Below are positions 20,863 through 33,568 of a stretch of 64,000 nucleotides of DNA, piece by piece (positions within the stretch are counted from its first letter, which is position 1; each line of letters starts with the position of its first letter). Both the position numbers and the translations under genes were made by a program. The stretch is from Prostheceraeus crozeri (Eukaryota; Platyhelminthes; Polycladida; Euryleptidae): assembly GCA_907163375.1 (NCBI GenBank), contig CAJQUW010011280.1, positions 558,001 to 622,000 of the forward strand, read 5' to 3'. The notes under the pieces are model-generated. The model did not search any database. It was not told the DNA's origin and saw nothing but the letters and a program-made list of their open reading frames with translations.

Positions 20863-23800
20863 AAAAACTAAGTCATGTTTGGAAACTCGACTATATGAAA
20901 CAAATGAAATCATTTCGCTAAAATTTTCTGTGTCAATACTTGAGGCACATGTACCAGACTTCATGCATATTTACAACGATTATTATTTGAATGCTCAATC
21001 AGATGAATCACAGCTTTGCGTGTAATTAGGACATAGGTTGCGCACGTAGAGGAAGGGGATGGAGTCCATGTCCCCACTTTTGTAGTCTAAAAAATCGAAA
21101 AATGGAACATAAGTGATTTAGCAGACTTAGTCTCTGAAATCATCAAGGATTGAAATGTTAACTAAGTGTACATGTTCCGCTGCATATGGGCGTACACGTC
21201 GAAAACGAATATCACATGTAATTTCAACGAATAAGAAAATACTTTCTAAATTCGTCTAGCAATACTCGATTTGTTATCAGATTAATCATCATCTTACTCA
21301 TGAATTTTCATCATATTAACGTCATGACATGAGTCAAAAATCAAAACGTTTTATTACTGACTTGCGGCTAACATAAATGATATCTATAGTGAAGTACAGA
21401 TTAATAGTGATATCATTTGAAGATGAAATGAACAGAAACATGGCACGAAGGGTACTGGAAGTTGAAATGTTTAAATGTCGAATGTGCTATGAAGGAAGGA
21501 GAGATAGACTTTTGTTATCAATGTCAAATTCAGGCATTTCTATACATTGGCATTCGTCACAAGGCAAAGTGTTTAATAAGAGGCGGTCCAAAAAGGCTGT
21601 TAATAATAGGAGGTGAGATGTCCATTATATTGTAGAGTTTCAAATCCAATAGAAAGTACTTGCTGAGTAGTGCTGCTAGTCTACTTATGTTGCACACTTA
21701 ATTCGTGATTTCTTATCAGCCCAGGTTAACAAAAATTTCTTCCGATGTGTACAGCACAAATGGGGAAGCAATTAACAAAGCAGGAAGCAATCAATTGCAA
21801 TTATTTGATGACAGCGATCAATTAATTGCGATTAAGAGATGACATGACACAATCAATTAAATTAGGTTAATTGCTGTCGTCAATCAGCATATTGTGATTT
21901 TTTATTATCACCGTCTATATGGATTTATCAAATTCTTGATGTTGGATATTCAACTTTGATTTTTCACTTCAATATATAATGTAAAGCTAATGAAATAATG
22001 CAATAAATTAAAGGAAAATGAATAAAAGTAATAGATTATTGCCAAGCTAAAACTATATAAAGCTTTACAAGTCATATGCTACCTCAGTGTCTGTTTGTAG
22101 AGAACTTGGCAGTGAGTAGGTCTCATATATGAAATGCATATTACTATATTCGCATAATTGGAAGTGAATATTGAGGAATTTTATAACAGACTTAAATTTG
22201 TGCCTCGTAATTGCTGTGATAATCAATAAAGAAGTAAGTGATTGAAAAATCATGCATTCCTGTTGACAACAGTACATAAAGTAAAGATTTTCAATAGTTA
22301 TTGCAAAATTATTGTGCTCTACAGGATGGGATACTGAATAAGGCATGCACCAGATCCTGTAGAAGCTATTGAGTTTGAGATAAGGTGTACTGTATAGTAG
22401 CATCTCAAAATCATCACTCTACGATGCTGCATGGTGGTCGCAAGTTAAGCATTTATTAATCAACTAAATTCACTTTCATTACATTAAATGACTCGATGAC
22501 ACCTATCAATTGATTGCAATCTTTTGTTGGTGGCAATCAATTGATTTCGACCAATTGCATGCACATGTAAGTGCAGGTTCAATCAACTTCGTCCTTGAAG
22601 TGCGAAACGTCGACATTGAAAACACATTATTTGTCGACTTGTGCCGTATGATCATCTGGAGACAATCCACGACAGGCCTATTTGAAAAATATGAATTTCA
22701 ACCACCTATAGCTCCTACATTTCTGTATTTTATGTTCAACTTTTAAACCAATTATCGAATGAATTTCAAATTTGAACCACAAGTGTCTCAGCAAATGATG
22801 TACATATAGTCTGCACTTTATGGTCGGCAAGCAAATGGTCTGATAGTTAATATGATAATTTTGATCAGCGTTTGAAATTTGGTCCATCATAAAAACTTGT
22901 GACAGAAAACATTGTTGCTGCTTACTTACTTTAAACACGCGCATTTTCAATGTAAGTTTATTATAACAATGCAGCGTATATTGCATAGCAATGAAAATCG
23001 AAAGTTAAGTTGCATCATGACTTAACAGATGTCAATTATTGCCGGTAGCTATGGGCTAATTCAGACAATAATGTGAAATCTCTTAATGTGACATATCATA
23101 TTACATTAAAAAGTTACTTCTTCAGAACTTGGAACATTGAAGGAAATTAGTATTATTCTACCACCAAACTTTAATGATATCATGAATTTGTGATCTGAAA
23201 CACATCTTTCTGATAATCCAAAGATGTGTTACTATGTTGTATACCGGTACATAAATTCAAGTTCATCGATTTTGTCATTCATCTTGTCATTGAAATGCTC
23301 CTTTCATCCTCTCAATTAGCCTTAATTATGTTTCGAATCTTTTTATCCAAAGGCACAATGTATGCAAGTTTTACTTTTTGAGTCAATTAATTTGCCATTT
23401 TAATTGTGTCGAGTCCCAAATAATACAGCCGATGAAAGTTACAAGTGATTTAACCAGTTTGTTTTGCTTAACAGGATGCAAGAAGATAGGAGATAGAAGT
23501 CTGTGCGTTCTAAGTTTGCTGCCTAGAGGTAAACGTGATAATAATCACGTTCATATGAGTTTTCAGTCTTGTTTAATTAGTGACAGTATTTACAAAAATC
23601 AAAAGGAAATGAGAACTATCTTTTTAACACTTACAAATGAATGAGCCGTGAGGCTTATCGTTGAGTATCTAAATATCTAAGAAGACTATTTTGGCGGTGA
23701 TTTTAACTAAGCTTATTTATCGCAAGGATTAGCATATCGTGCAGCAAATTAAGTTTTCTCATTACAGCGCACCTTGGAATGTTGTTAAATTAAAATCTTT

Positions 23801-26800
23801 GTAGATTCAGTTATCAATAGCACCAACAACAGGGGGATTAAATCGCATCATTGAAGAAATAAAAAAATTGTAGTAGACTTGAATCTAAGAAACTCTCATG
23901 AGCTCATCAACCTGTCTCATCAACCTGAGAAAAACAACGTAACCTCTTGAATTCACAAAAGAATTTCCTGTCCCGAATCGAAAATCTGATATTAGTCATA
24001 TCATAATAATTTTCGAGAGACGCGTTCTTGAATCAGAAATCAACAAGCTCTCGCTGTTTGATTAGTTCCGTCTAATTCAACAATAATGAAATGAGATATT
24101 ATTAGAGATGTGAGTATTAGGTTTTGCCGTATGATTGGCTGCATCCCTGCGCTGTTCAAATTAATTATAAGATGATATATCTGTTTCAAAAATGTTATAG
24201 AACAAACGTAGTGCTTATTTGATGCTATAAATGTTTGAACTTCAATGCAGAAAATTGATGCAAGCATTTAAAGAAACATTTGTATTGCCAGTACATGCTC
24301 AATTTAACCCTCGCCCCACTGAGGTGTTTCTGCAAGGGAAGAAACAACCCAATTTGGTGACTTCATCGAGACACTGAGGCTAAAACCAACATGATCCTGT
24401 GAAAATTTCAGTAATTGCTGATTAGATGCAGAACTAAAAAGTACAAAAATAATAAAAAATCGTATGCAAAAATTGAATTTCAAATTTCAAACATGCTTAC
24501 ATAATAAGCAGATAATTTTAAATTCAAAGATTTTGCATTTGTGAATATCTCTGCACTGTATGTTAATAGTAGGAATTCTTTATGTAATATTAACTTATTT
24601 CATCAAGAATTGATGCCGCAATACACATTAGAAGTGAATATATACCGAAATCAGCGAAAATATTCCAAACATTCAAATTTTAAAATAGCTCTAACTCCAA
24701 AAGTATTGTGCCAAATTTATTATCCTTCTGTCAAAAGTTGCATAATACGTAGAAAGTAAGCTACTAGAAATCTGGTGGCCACAGCTTGCTTGGTCTAGAA
24801 AATATTCAAAAAATTCGCCAGGGGGGCAGGGTTTTAAACAATTATCAACAAAACAGTAGCAAAATTTCAGGTGGACATTTTGCTTTGCACTTCGATATCA
24901 TATTTTTTGGTGTAGGCTTTGTTTTCAAGCGGTCAACGAGAGCCACATTTTGAATGAAGCACATTTATGAAATTGCAGATTTATTTATTGTACCATTTAC
25001 ATGGGTACCCTCTTTGCTCCTTTGTTGCGACATCATGCGGGCAGTGGGGCATGTGGGACTCATATCGCATCACTGAATTAACTGAAGGTAATCCAGATTA
25101 CACCACTCAAATATGATATCAATATCTCCAGTTACTTAAACTTATAGTTTAGACCATTCAAGCATCCTAGGCATGATTATCAAAATAAAATCATGATGTA
25201 CATGTACCTGCATGTTTGTTATTCAAGTTTTATAATTGATGGTTTGTGGCTTCTGGAAGATCATGAAGCGAAGTGTGGATAATGTCGTTGCCTGGATGTT
25301 TCCGGCCTAATACGGACATGTGAACAAAACGCAAATGATGGTTTGCATTTGGCTCCTCTTCGGATAAGCCGCAATTGTAACAAAACGTCTGTAACTGTGT
25401 AAATACTACAAGTAATCAGTTGCCATTTGCATCAATTAAGCATTTTGAAAGACACTATGACAAGTCCCATAATGTTCAAAATAATAAGCTTCCTCTAATC
25501 CGTGTTTAACCGGACAGAATCCTTTTCAGTTAATTTGATGTAGCATCCGAAGGCTGTTTCTTAGTCTGCATGTTTCTATAAATAGCAATTCAACATTGCG
25601 CTGATTACAACTTAAATATAGATATTTGAAAATACATGCAAATATCATTTAAAAGGGATCGCCTAAATTATGTCGAAATTAAGTCGATTCTCATTTCTTC
25701 CAGTCGTGTCGTACAGCAACGTGGAATACATCATTCGAGAGCTTGCGTTCTCAGTTTTCAAAAAAAGCTGTGATGAATTTGCATCCGCCATTGTATTTGC
25801 TGGACAGTGGTCAAAACATGAAAACCGCTCAATTTAAAGATCGCAAGTTTTTAATTAGAAAACATGTGAGTATAATAATGAATCAGGAACGAGCGGAAGG
25901 AGTATTTTCTGAATTTTCTTTTGATACATTGCTCATCGAATTCGGTGAACTAGGAAAGAAGTAGTGTCATTGTTTAGTTATCAGAAATTCGTGGCTCTAT
26001 TGACTGAAAATATCATATTCTCACTTTTTCATCAAAAATGTCAGTGTTTGGTGTCTTTACAGTCCTTACAATGCAAGGAATGAGAATTTATAAGTTACTA
26101 AGTTTATTCAAATCAGTCCAATAGTTATTTTTCAAACTTCTTGCAACATTCTTCTCATTACCGCTAAAGTACACAAACACCAAGCAAACAAGGTCAACTA
26201 AGATACAAAGCACTTGCGTTGAGTGGTCGACCAACATCATTAAGTCTTCGATTTTCAGATTTGATCATGTCGTTTTTCATGTATATCTATATAATTTTCG
26301 TGATGCTGTTGAACAACTTGTAAGTTGGCGTCGTTCATAGAACCCAGTGGATTGGAAATGTGTTCTACACGACCAGAGACAGTGTTGAGCATGCCGTCCT
26401 CAGCTTCTCTCTGTGCTCGTTGAGGCGCAAGCTGCCAGGTAGCCCTTATCTTGTCCGAAGAATAGCATTGAGGCTGATATTATATCCCCGACAATTACGA
26501 TCGTAGGTAAATTTCCGATGATAACCGACGTTGACAGATGACACACACTATATACAGTGTTCCACGACATTGCAGACCAATACTTGGGGAAAAGCGATGC
26601 CAAATGACCAACTAACACCCAAGATCGCCTTTTCATCTGGTAGTTAAACTATCGCACGACAGACCGCAGACAGTTTAAACAGACAGTTAATGGCTTCAAT
26701 GTGAGTTTTTAGTGCCTGTGGCAGAAACCTAAGTCATACTCCTTACTGAAGTAACCAAAGTAAACAGACCTTACAAATAAGAAGTAATACTCGACACAAA

Positions 26801-29534
26801 ATTTCAGATGATTGTAACCGCAATGTAATTATTTTGTTGCTGTGTTGTATACCAAAATTGTTGTTTACCTGTGAGATGCGCAATTGAAAAAGTGCAGGGA
26901 AAAACACGTCCTTCTAATAATAATTACAACGAAGATGAGAAAAGGATGAAAAATTATTTAAAGCAATGTCAGTGTTCTTTTGAGATGCAATGAAATTAGC
27001 GGCAAGATCTGATTAACGATTGAAAATCTTTTCTTTTGCGTCATCCGGTTGAGAAGAGCTCGGATGAATCTTGTCTCATGGATTTTCTTAAACTCATTTT
27101 CAACAGGTGTCACAATACAATCTCTCTGATTCGGATGCCATATACCATTGCGTTTCATATGAAATAACTTCATGTAAGGATCAGTACCCAAAACATCGGC
27201 AGTAATGTAAATTTTGATTACTATTTTGGCATAGAAAAATTCAGGAAAGAGTTTCAATAGTTTCAATATCTTTGTTTAGACTTTCGTGTATGAATATGAT
27301 CTTCCCTTCCACTAACACAAGACACCACTATAGATAAATGAATATATAATAAATAAATAAATAGTAATAATTACAAACAAATGTATGTATATACATAATC
27401 TGCATATGGTAGCCTACATTAATAAAGAACATAACAGTGCATAGTTGTAAAAGTTTATGACTTGTTAATCACGAAACCGGTGACAAAAACCATTTTTTCT
27501 ATATGCAGATAAGAAGAATCAATTCTAATTATCCGAAATTAAAATTACCGTATAATGTGCAACATTTAAGTTTCAAATTGATTCAATTTCCAAAGTGTTG
27601 ATTAATCTTGGTTTGACAAGTCAATGGAAAGATTGATATATCTAATAATTATCAGATAATTTCTTAATCTGCGTTCATAATCGCTGCTGCACCGAAGCCA
27701 TCGTTAGCATATTTAAGGATTGCCTGAAGGCACATCGAAAGCATACATTGAATGATCGAAGGTGCCTATATTTATTCCCCTTTAGGGTGTGGTTTTGCTT
27801 GCATCGCTGAAATCTGGTCGATTGTAATTAGTTTAACAGCATGCGATTTTAAAACATTTTCCTGGAGGACAAAAAGACTACCATTTACCTGCAGATGTGA
27901 AAACAATTTGAGACTTGAGTAGATCAACATCGCTGCTTTGCTCTAAAAATGAGTTATTTCATCCTGAGCTTGGTACTTCGTGTAAAGAAGTAGACGAAGA
28001 TTGTGGTGTGTAAAGATAGGTAGTGTGCATATTTGAAATATATTTGAGCAAACGTAATTGCAACAATTATTGGGTTTAATGATATTCTATTATTTATACA
28101 GATTTATTATGTGAGACATTACAAATAAATTGAACTTAATTGTCAATAACAGTCAGTGTGAGTAGAAATGAAATAGTTTTCCTGAAAATCACCACACTTC
28201 TCGTTCAGAGATACTAGAATTTTGTTATATTTAAGTAACATGAACCTTGTAAAAAACAAAATAGAGATAAACTTTTCAAACAGAGATCTTTAAAAAATTA
28301 GCTCAAAAAGATGAGCTAATTGATCATGATTTCATGATTTAAGTCTTCACACAAAAAGATTGGTAACTTGATTTGGTTCTTGTTTCAATTTTTGAGCTTG
28401 TTGACTCCATAAATTTCGTTAATAGCATAATTCTCCATCAGGCTGACAGGATTGTACACAGTCAGGTTTTACTCGACCTAACCCAACCAGTAACATGTGT
28501 GAAAATCTCAACCCACCCGGCCGGTCGATTGGTGGACCGGCAATTTTCTAATGTCATGTTCTTATTCAATTACAGGTAAATGAATAAAAAAACTCGTTGA
28601 GAAAAACTTCCTTTCATTTTATTCAAATTAAGCGAAGGATTTGCAAAATTCCACCTTAGTGACTTCCATCTTGCACCAACCATTCTATCCAAAAAAGACT
28701 CTCTGCTTAAACCACTCTCTACCAGCTTGCGGAGCAGTCACAGTTGGTCATCATTCCCGGGTATGTGGTAATCATTGAAAATGTAGACAAATGCAGTAGT
28801 GAATGCATAGATACATTATTGTAACAGAAGCGTTTAAGTACGCGAAACTGATGCTGTTCACCGATGATGGTACGTTACCCGTAATGAAAAACTTCTGGTA
28901 CAATAATATATATCTATGCATGTGGTGATCACTTTAGACACAGCGGCATTTGTAGTTTGTTTCGAAGAAGTACATTTTGATACAAATAATTAAGATTCTT
29001 ACTTATGCATGGAAAATTAAATTGCTTCCTTTTTCGTATCGTTCATGTTTCAGATATTTACCAATATAGCATCGAATCTACGAATCAGGTTCAAACATGA
29101 GGTATAACTTAATTCTTTGTAGCATATAAACTCAATATTCTTTGATTATCTTTGATTTGTCATTGTTAAATTTGTATTGGATGAATCAGCCATTATGTCA
29201 TTTGATATCAACCTTTAGTTACATTTGATCGAGAAAACCTATAATTCATAAGAATTCTATGAATCAATATGAAAACTGAGTGTTTTCGGAGATACAAATT
29301 GCCATCCGCTTCAACTACCAAAGACCATTAATATGAGCTTCTTTAAGTCCAACTAGAGTTTCAACACTGCTTGCAGATAATAAAGATCGATCTGAAGTAC
29401 AAATCTCTCCGGTGATAGAAGAATGTCGCACACTTTCTCCGCTTGATGCTTGGGCCACATAAATCCGACGGCGCATCTATGATAACAACGGAAATGCATC
29501 GTACTCTCTGCCAAATCTTTCACTTTGTCAAATA
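20863..29534. other. Long AT-rich stretch without supported genes
   Basis: I see no splice-flanked exon that I can defend. Clustered CAATCAATT/AATTGATT words occur at 21790-21870 and 22505-22550; a 10-bp perfect hairpin (AATTAGCTCA ... TGAGCTAATT) lies at 28298-28323; a 78-codon protein-like minus-strand frame without a recognised domain lies at 26636-26400. Everything else looks like intergenic or intronic DNA. Confidence 0.4.
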
Positions 29535-30088
29535 CCGTAAGTTGGGGGGCGGGTCACCTAACTTGGAATAAGTATCAGAGCCTTGCGATCTGAGAAATTA
29601 TCACTTTTTGGAAAGTTGCACATAATGGCAAGTTTATCATGACAGAAAATAGAATGCATATTTTATATATATAAAGTACAAAAAAAGAAATTTTTCTTAT
29701 GTCGCAAATCGTGTTATTTAAACACCAGCCAAAACTTTGATACTGCACAATAGAGAGCACTTCATTTTCATTTGATATACATATGATGACCTCAAGAACT
29801 GTTATGCAGGTATAATTATCCAGTTTCTGAAGACGACAGCAATAATATAGGATCGAGTTTTAAATGATGTTCGTCGTGCTCCCCATAGGCCGTAAGTAGG
29901 GTAACTAAGAAAATGCGAATTAATAATGAAATATAAAAGCCAGTTACAGATTCATTGCATAGACGAATGGCCACCATGTGTGGTCACTGCATCATCTTCC
30001 TGGCCTGATTACAAAATCACAGTACTACATTAGAGAGCAGGGGCCCATGAAACCCTTATAAATTGACCCTATTCACTCCAACTTACGG
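29535..30088. mobile_element. TA-flanked inverted-repeat element (possible mariner-type MITE)
   Basis: CCGTAAGTTGG at 29535 and its inverse CCAACTTACGG ending at 30088 are each preceded or followed by TA, the target duplicated by Tc1/mariner transposases. A related word CCGTAAGTAGGGTAACT recurs inside at about 29890. No coding frame. With only 11 matched bases and a 2-bp flank, the call is tentative. Confidence 0.5.
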
Positions 30089-31140
30089 TACATTCTTATG
30101 AATACGTACACAGTATTTGATGCACTGCCTCTTGTCGCGGCAAAGGGGTCTGCTTCAGTCGCACTATCTTCAACACCCTGAAGTCTTTAAATCTAATTTT
30201 GAGCAAATTTTCATTTCAATAGCTTTTAAATGTGCTTTTCAAGAATCATTTTCAAGCATCTTAAAACTTTTTGGATGATTCTTGACCGGTTTTTCAACCG
30301 GTGTCAGTCTGCAAGTTGGCAAAATTTCAACCTAACCGAACCGGAACCGGCTACAATTACCCTGAGTTGTGAATCTGTTAATTGAACAATTGTATAAATT
30401 ACTAGCTAACAGAATGCATGATTGGTTCAATAAAAATTATTGTGTAGAATTGATATATGCTTAGTTTGAAATTTACCATATACTATTGAATATGCTCTCC
30501 GGCAATGATTAGGTTGTATTTTTATTTATACTCGTGCGAGTGGATTAATTTAATTTTCTTATATATGATTTTTGGTTTAATCAAGTTTTATTTTTTATCT
30601 AAATCATATTGTGGGTCCTTTCTGTATATTTTATGTTATGAATATTATGAATCATTTGTGGAAAAAAAAGAAAATCTATTTCAATACCCCCAGCAGCAAT
30701 TGACAGGGTTTCCGTGGGGATTGAATTTTGAGTATCCACCCCACCCCATACCCACAGAAAAACCTGTGGTCATCCTCACAGAGTCCCCATACTCACAGGA
30801 TAAGTCATCAAATTTATATGCTATTTTTCTTCATATAGAATAGCTGATGTCTAATATTTCAATCTCAGTAGAATTTACAACTTTATACGATCCGATGATT
30901 ACCAATGCGATGACTTGATTGTAAGACAATGATTTCCACTTTAATTTACTTTCTGTCACCTTATCAACTCATGTGCATGGATATTATTTCTACAACACAA
31001 TCGAACTCAGACGAATGCATTTGTATTGAATTGACTCTTCAATGATTGGCAGCCAGGGGAGACCGCACAGAAACAGTGATAGATAGAGAGTTGTTAGTGA
31101 CAAGGTAATGTCAATGGGTGAATTATACTGTTAGAGATTT
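30089..31140. other. No supported gene; part of a dispersed repeat
   Basis: 30740-30760 contains CCACCCCATACCCACAG, which recurs in the same orientation near 35150 (CCACCCCATACCCATGG) with similar C-rich neighbours. These are probably two pieces of one repeat family. Nothing else supported. Confidence 0.3.
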
Positions 31141-31330
31141 GTTAGCCTAGTGTTTAGGTGTGGTCGCCCCAGGCCGTCAGACATAGCGGGTTCCAATTGA
31201 CATTATTTGTACTTGGCCAAAAGTAACGAACCAAGACAAATGGCTTCATGTAGTGAACTTACCCAGGTCTCATAAGAGTATGTAGAGTCAGCCGGATCAC
31301 TCAGGATATAATTTTCCTCATAAGCAACTA
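31141..31330 (+). repeat. tRNA-derived SINE
   Basis: The A box of an RNA polymerase III promoter (TAGCCTAGTGTTTAGG, 31143-31158) is followed 30 bases later by a B box (GGTTCCAATTG, 31189-31199). The B box departs from GGTTCGAATCC by a few bases and no tRNA cloverleaf closes, so this is a SINE head rather than a tRNA gene. The 3' end is placed only roughly. Confidence 0.6.
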
Positions 31331-32230
31331 TTGCAGTGCTGTTATTCTTCGTAATTGCATGGAACATGGTCATCACTCACTGGAGAGGTTTCAAACTGAA
31401 ATTGTTTGCAAGTTTCTTGACAAGTTTCCTGCAGGCAAATTGAGATGCCTATTTACTACCTGTCGATGAAAGAGTCACCAGAAATTGTTATTGTGTTTTG
31501 ACATTTACGATCTTTGAGCACGTTTTGGGTACCGATCTTTACTTAATCAGAACACGCCGATGCGTTGCTGACCGTTGTTGGTACCGGCAAGGATGATGTG
31601 GACTACTCGTTATACGAGTCATGCACATAGATGAGAAAAGTAGAAAAAGATAAGATCAAAATGTTGATTGAAGCTTTCGGATGACCTGTCAGTCGTTTAG
31701 TGGGATGTCTTTGGTGTAACAAAAGTTTTCGATCACTGTCTTTTCCATTGACTATTACTTCACTGACGACATTTAGGAAATCGTCATAGCTTAGTTCTCA
31801 TACGATGATGAAAGTCATCCCAGTAGCCATTTATAATAGAATATAATGCTTACTAATTTAAATTATTAGTTAAAGTAGTCCTAATGAGGACTGATGGCGT
31901 TCTCCAATCCGCAAGTGTACAAAGGCAATGCTAGTGTAACCATTGGATTAATCAGTTCTTAAAAGAACTCAATGTAGCTTTCTCGTGGCAACGAATTAAA
32001 ATTGATCAGCTTTGGCCCAATATCTGGTAAAAATGGAAATCTTAAGACTTGTACTAATACCATAGATTCCAAACACTGCCGTATACACGTTCAAAGCAGA
32101 CGTCTAATATACTGTACCGACTACAGATGCTGATAGTAGAAATAGAATAAGACAATGATCACCGTAGGTTAAAGAAATTAAAAATGGATATTATAAAACA
32201 ACAGGAAACCGATGAATAGAAATTGGAAAA
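31331..32230. other. No supported feature
   Basis: AT-rich, with no coding or repeat signal that I can support. Confidence 0.4.
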
Positions 32231-32232
32231 GT

Positions 32233-32417
32233 GGAGGTAAAATATGGAAATACAACGATGCTACTACACCGATTACAAGTGAACTATATCTGACACTACA
32301 CAAAGTGGATAATGGTAAGAGTGGATAAGTGGAAAGTGGATAATGGAGGTAAACAATAGAACTACAATGACATTCTACTACACCGAAAGCAATGAAACTA
32401 TACACACTATACCTAAG
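32233..32417. repeat. Degenerate tandem duplication, period about 112 bp
   Basis: The segment beginning GGAGGTAAAATATGG (32233) recurs beginning GGAGGTAAACAATAG (32345), and both continue through a shared CTACTACACCGA to a shared ACTACAC. Between them the words GTGGATAATGG and GTGGATAAGTGG also repeat. Confidence 0.6.
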
Positions 32418-32867
32418 ACTACACATGGAAAATACTATTTCTTCACTTGAATTTGTTATCACCAGTTTCTTCATCCGTCTATAGTACTTCATGTAATTCC
32501 ACATTTCTTCATTTGAATTACAATACATCGACCACTACTTCAGCTACCGATTAAGGGATATAAAACATAATACTGCAGTCCGTCAGTCATTTTACGCTAA
32601 AGCGCTATTGATTTACAATCAAAATTTAGGGAATTGGGGAATCAAATTTAAAATAGTATTAAGAATTTATCGTACAGTTACGAACAAAAATTTATCGGTT
32701 ACAGTTACAAAAAATTGAGCGATGTCCGGTGCGCTCACGAATTAATTGTTCATCTATATTTTAATGTATAGATTTTTCGTCGCGCATGTGACCTTCAGTG
32801 TGCGGTAATGTTTGAGGTGAGGTGAGCCTTCTGCCTTCAGCATTTGGCAACAGCTTTGGTACAGTTT

Positions 32868-32902
32868 TATAAGTTTATAAGTGGCACAGACGATTTCACA
32901 CT
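32868..32902 (+). promoter_or_regulatory. Candidate TATA/initiator core promoter
   Basis: TATAAG at 32868-32873 (repeated at 32876-32881) lies 30 bases before the A of TCACACT (32896-32902), which fits the initiator consensus. The coding start of the candidate exon follows 47 bases further on. The arrangement fits a focused RNA polymerase II promoter but is based only on motif spacing. Confidence 0.4.
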
Positions 32903-32923
32903 ATTAAATGTTTGTTTATTTGA

Positions 32924-32944
32924 TTTGTCGGTTTTCCCGACAAA
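32924..32944 (+). promoter_or_regulatory. Stem-loop directly before a start codon
   Basis: TTTGTCGG (32924-32931) pairs perfectly with CCGACAAA (32937-32944) around a 5-base loop, TTTTC, and the last paired base is immediately followed by ATG at 32945. If the proposed transcript exists the AUG would be held at the base of this hairpin. Confidence 0.5.
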
Positions 32945-32993
32945 ATGACGAAACTTGCCCTCAGCGTCTTCGCACGTGAACAAACGGTCAATA
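32945..32993 (+). CDS. Candidate first coding exon (unrecognised gene)
   Basis: The ATG has A at -3 (CAAAATGA) and opens 16 codons (MTKLALSVFAREQTVN) before a consensus GTAAGT donor at 32994. It leaves in phase 1. It lies just downstream of a TATA/initiator pair. An earlier ATG at 32908 lies only about ten bases after the predicted start of transcription and is in another frame. The next exon may be 33383-33568. No homologue recognised. Confidence 0.45.
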
Positions 32994-33382
32994 GTAAGTG
33001 TTCTATGCTCATCGCGTGAGCGCAACCCGAGACTTTTGCTGTTTCGAGAACTGTTATTTGACTGATGTAGGATGTAAAATGGTGATTTTTTTCTTCTTCG
33101 TGACTATATGAAGTCTAATTTATATGACATGATCAATTATGGGTGGTTGACGGCTAAACAAAAACAAAAATTTCTCTTCTTCCTTATCTTATTGCACTTA
33201 GTAATTACGCAATAGCCGGTTTGTTTGTGTTTCCCTTCTTTCTGAGAGAGAGAAGGAAAGTCAAGACCAGACAGACTGAAGAGTGTGATGACTTAAGACT
33301 TCCATGTGTATCCCACTATCCCACTATTGTAATACGCAACATCCTCAAAACACTGTCATTTCTTTTCCCGACGCTAAAAGAG

Positions 33383-33568
33383 TACCGATAAATGAAATGG
33401 GAAACCATCCGAGTACGCTAAATCTGTTATCGTCCGCGAACGCCATTTATCGGTACAGTTACGACAACAGCAGGTACTCGTCTAGTTGTGTTTCGACCCC
33501 TAACCTGAACACTCAAACCCAGACGAGCGGGGTCCCACACATAGTGGCTGACAAAATACTGAATAGGT
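33383..33568 (+). CDS. Candidate second coding exon, same gene
   Basis: After a pyrimidine-rich tract (TCATTTCTTTTCCC) and AG at 33381-33382, the frame is open for 61 codons to AATAG, with GTAATG following as donor. Entry in phase 1 matches the exon at 32945-32993. The product is polar and rich in Ser, Asn, Thr and Tyr (for example YRYSYDNSRYSSSCVSTPNL), with no known domain; it looks disordered. GC content is well above the neighbours. A nearby alternative acceptor (33380) would change phase; the open frame itself extends upstream to 33292. Confidence 0.4.
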
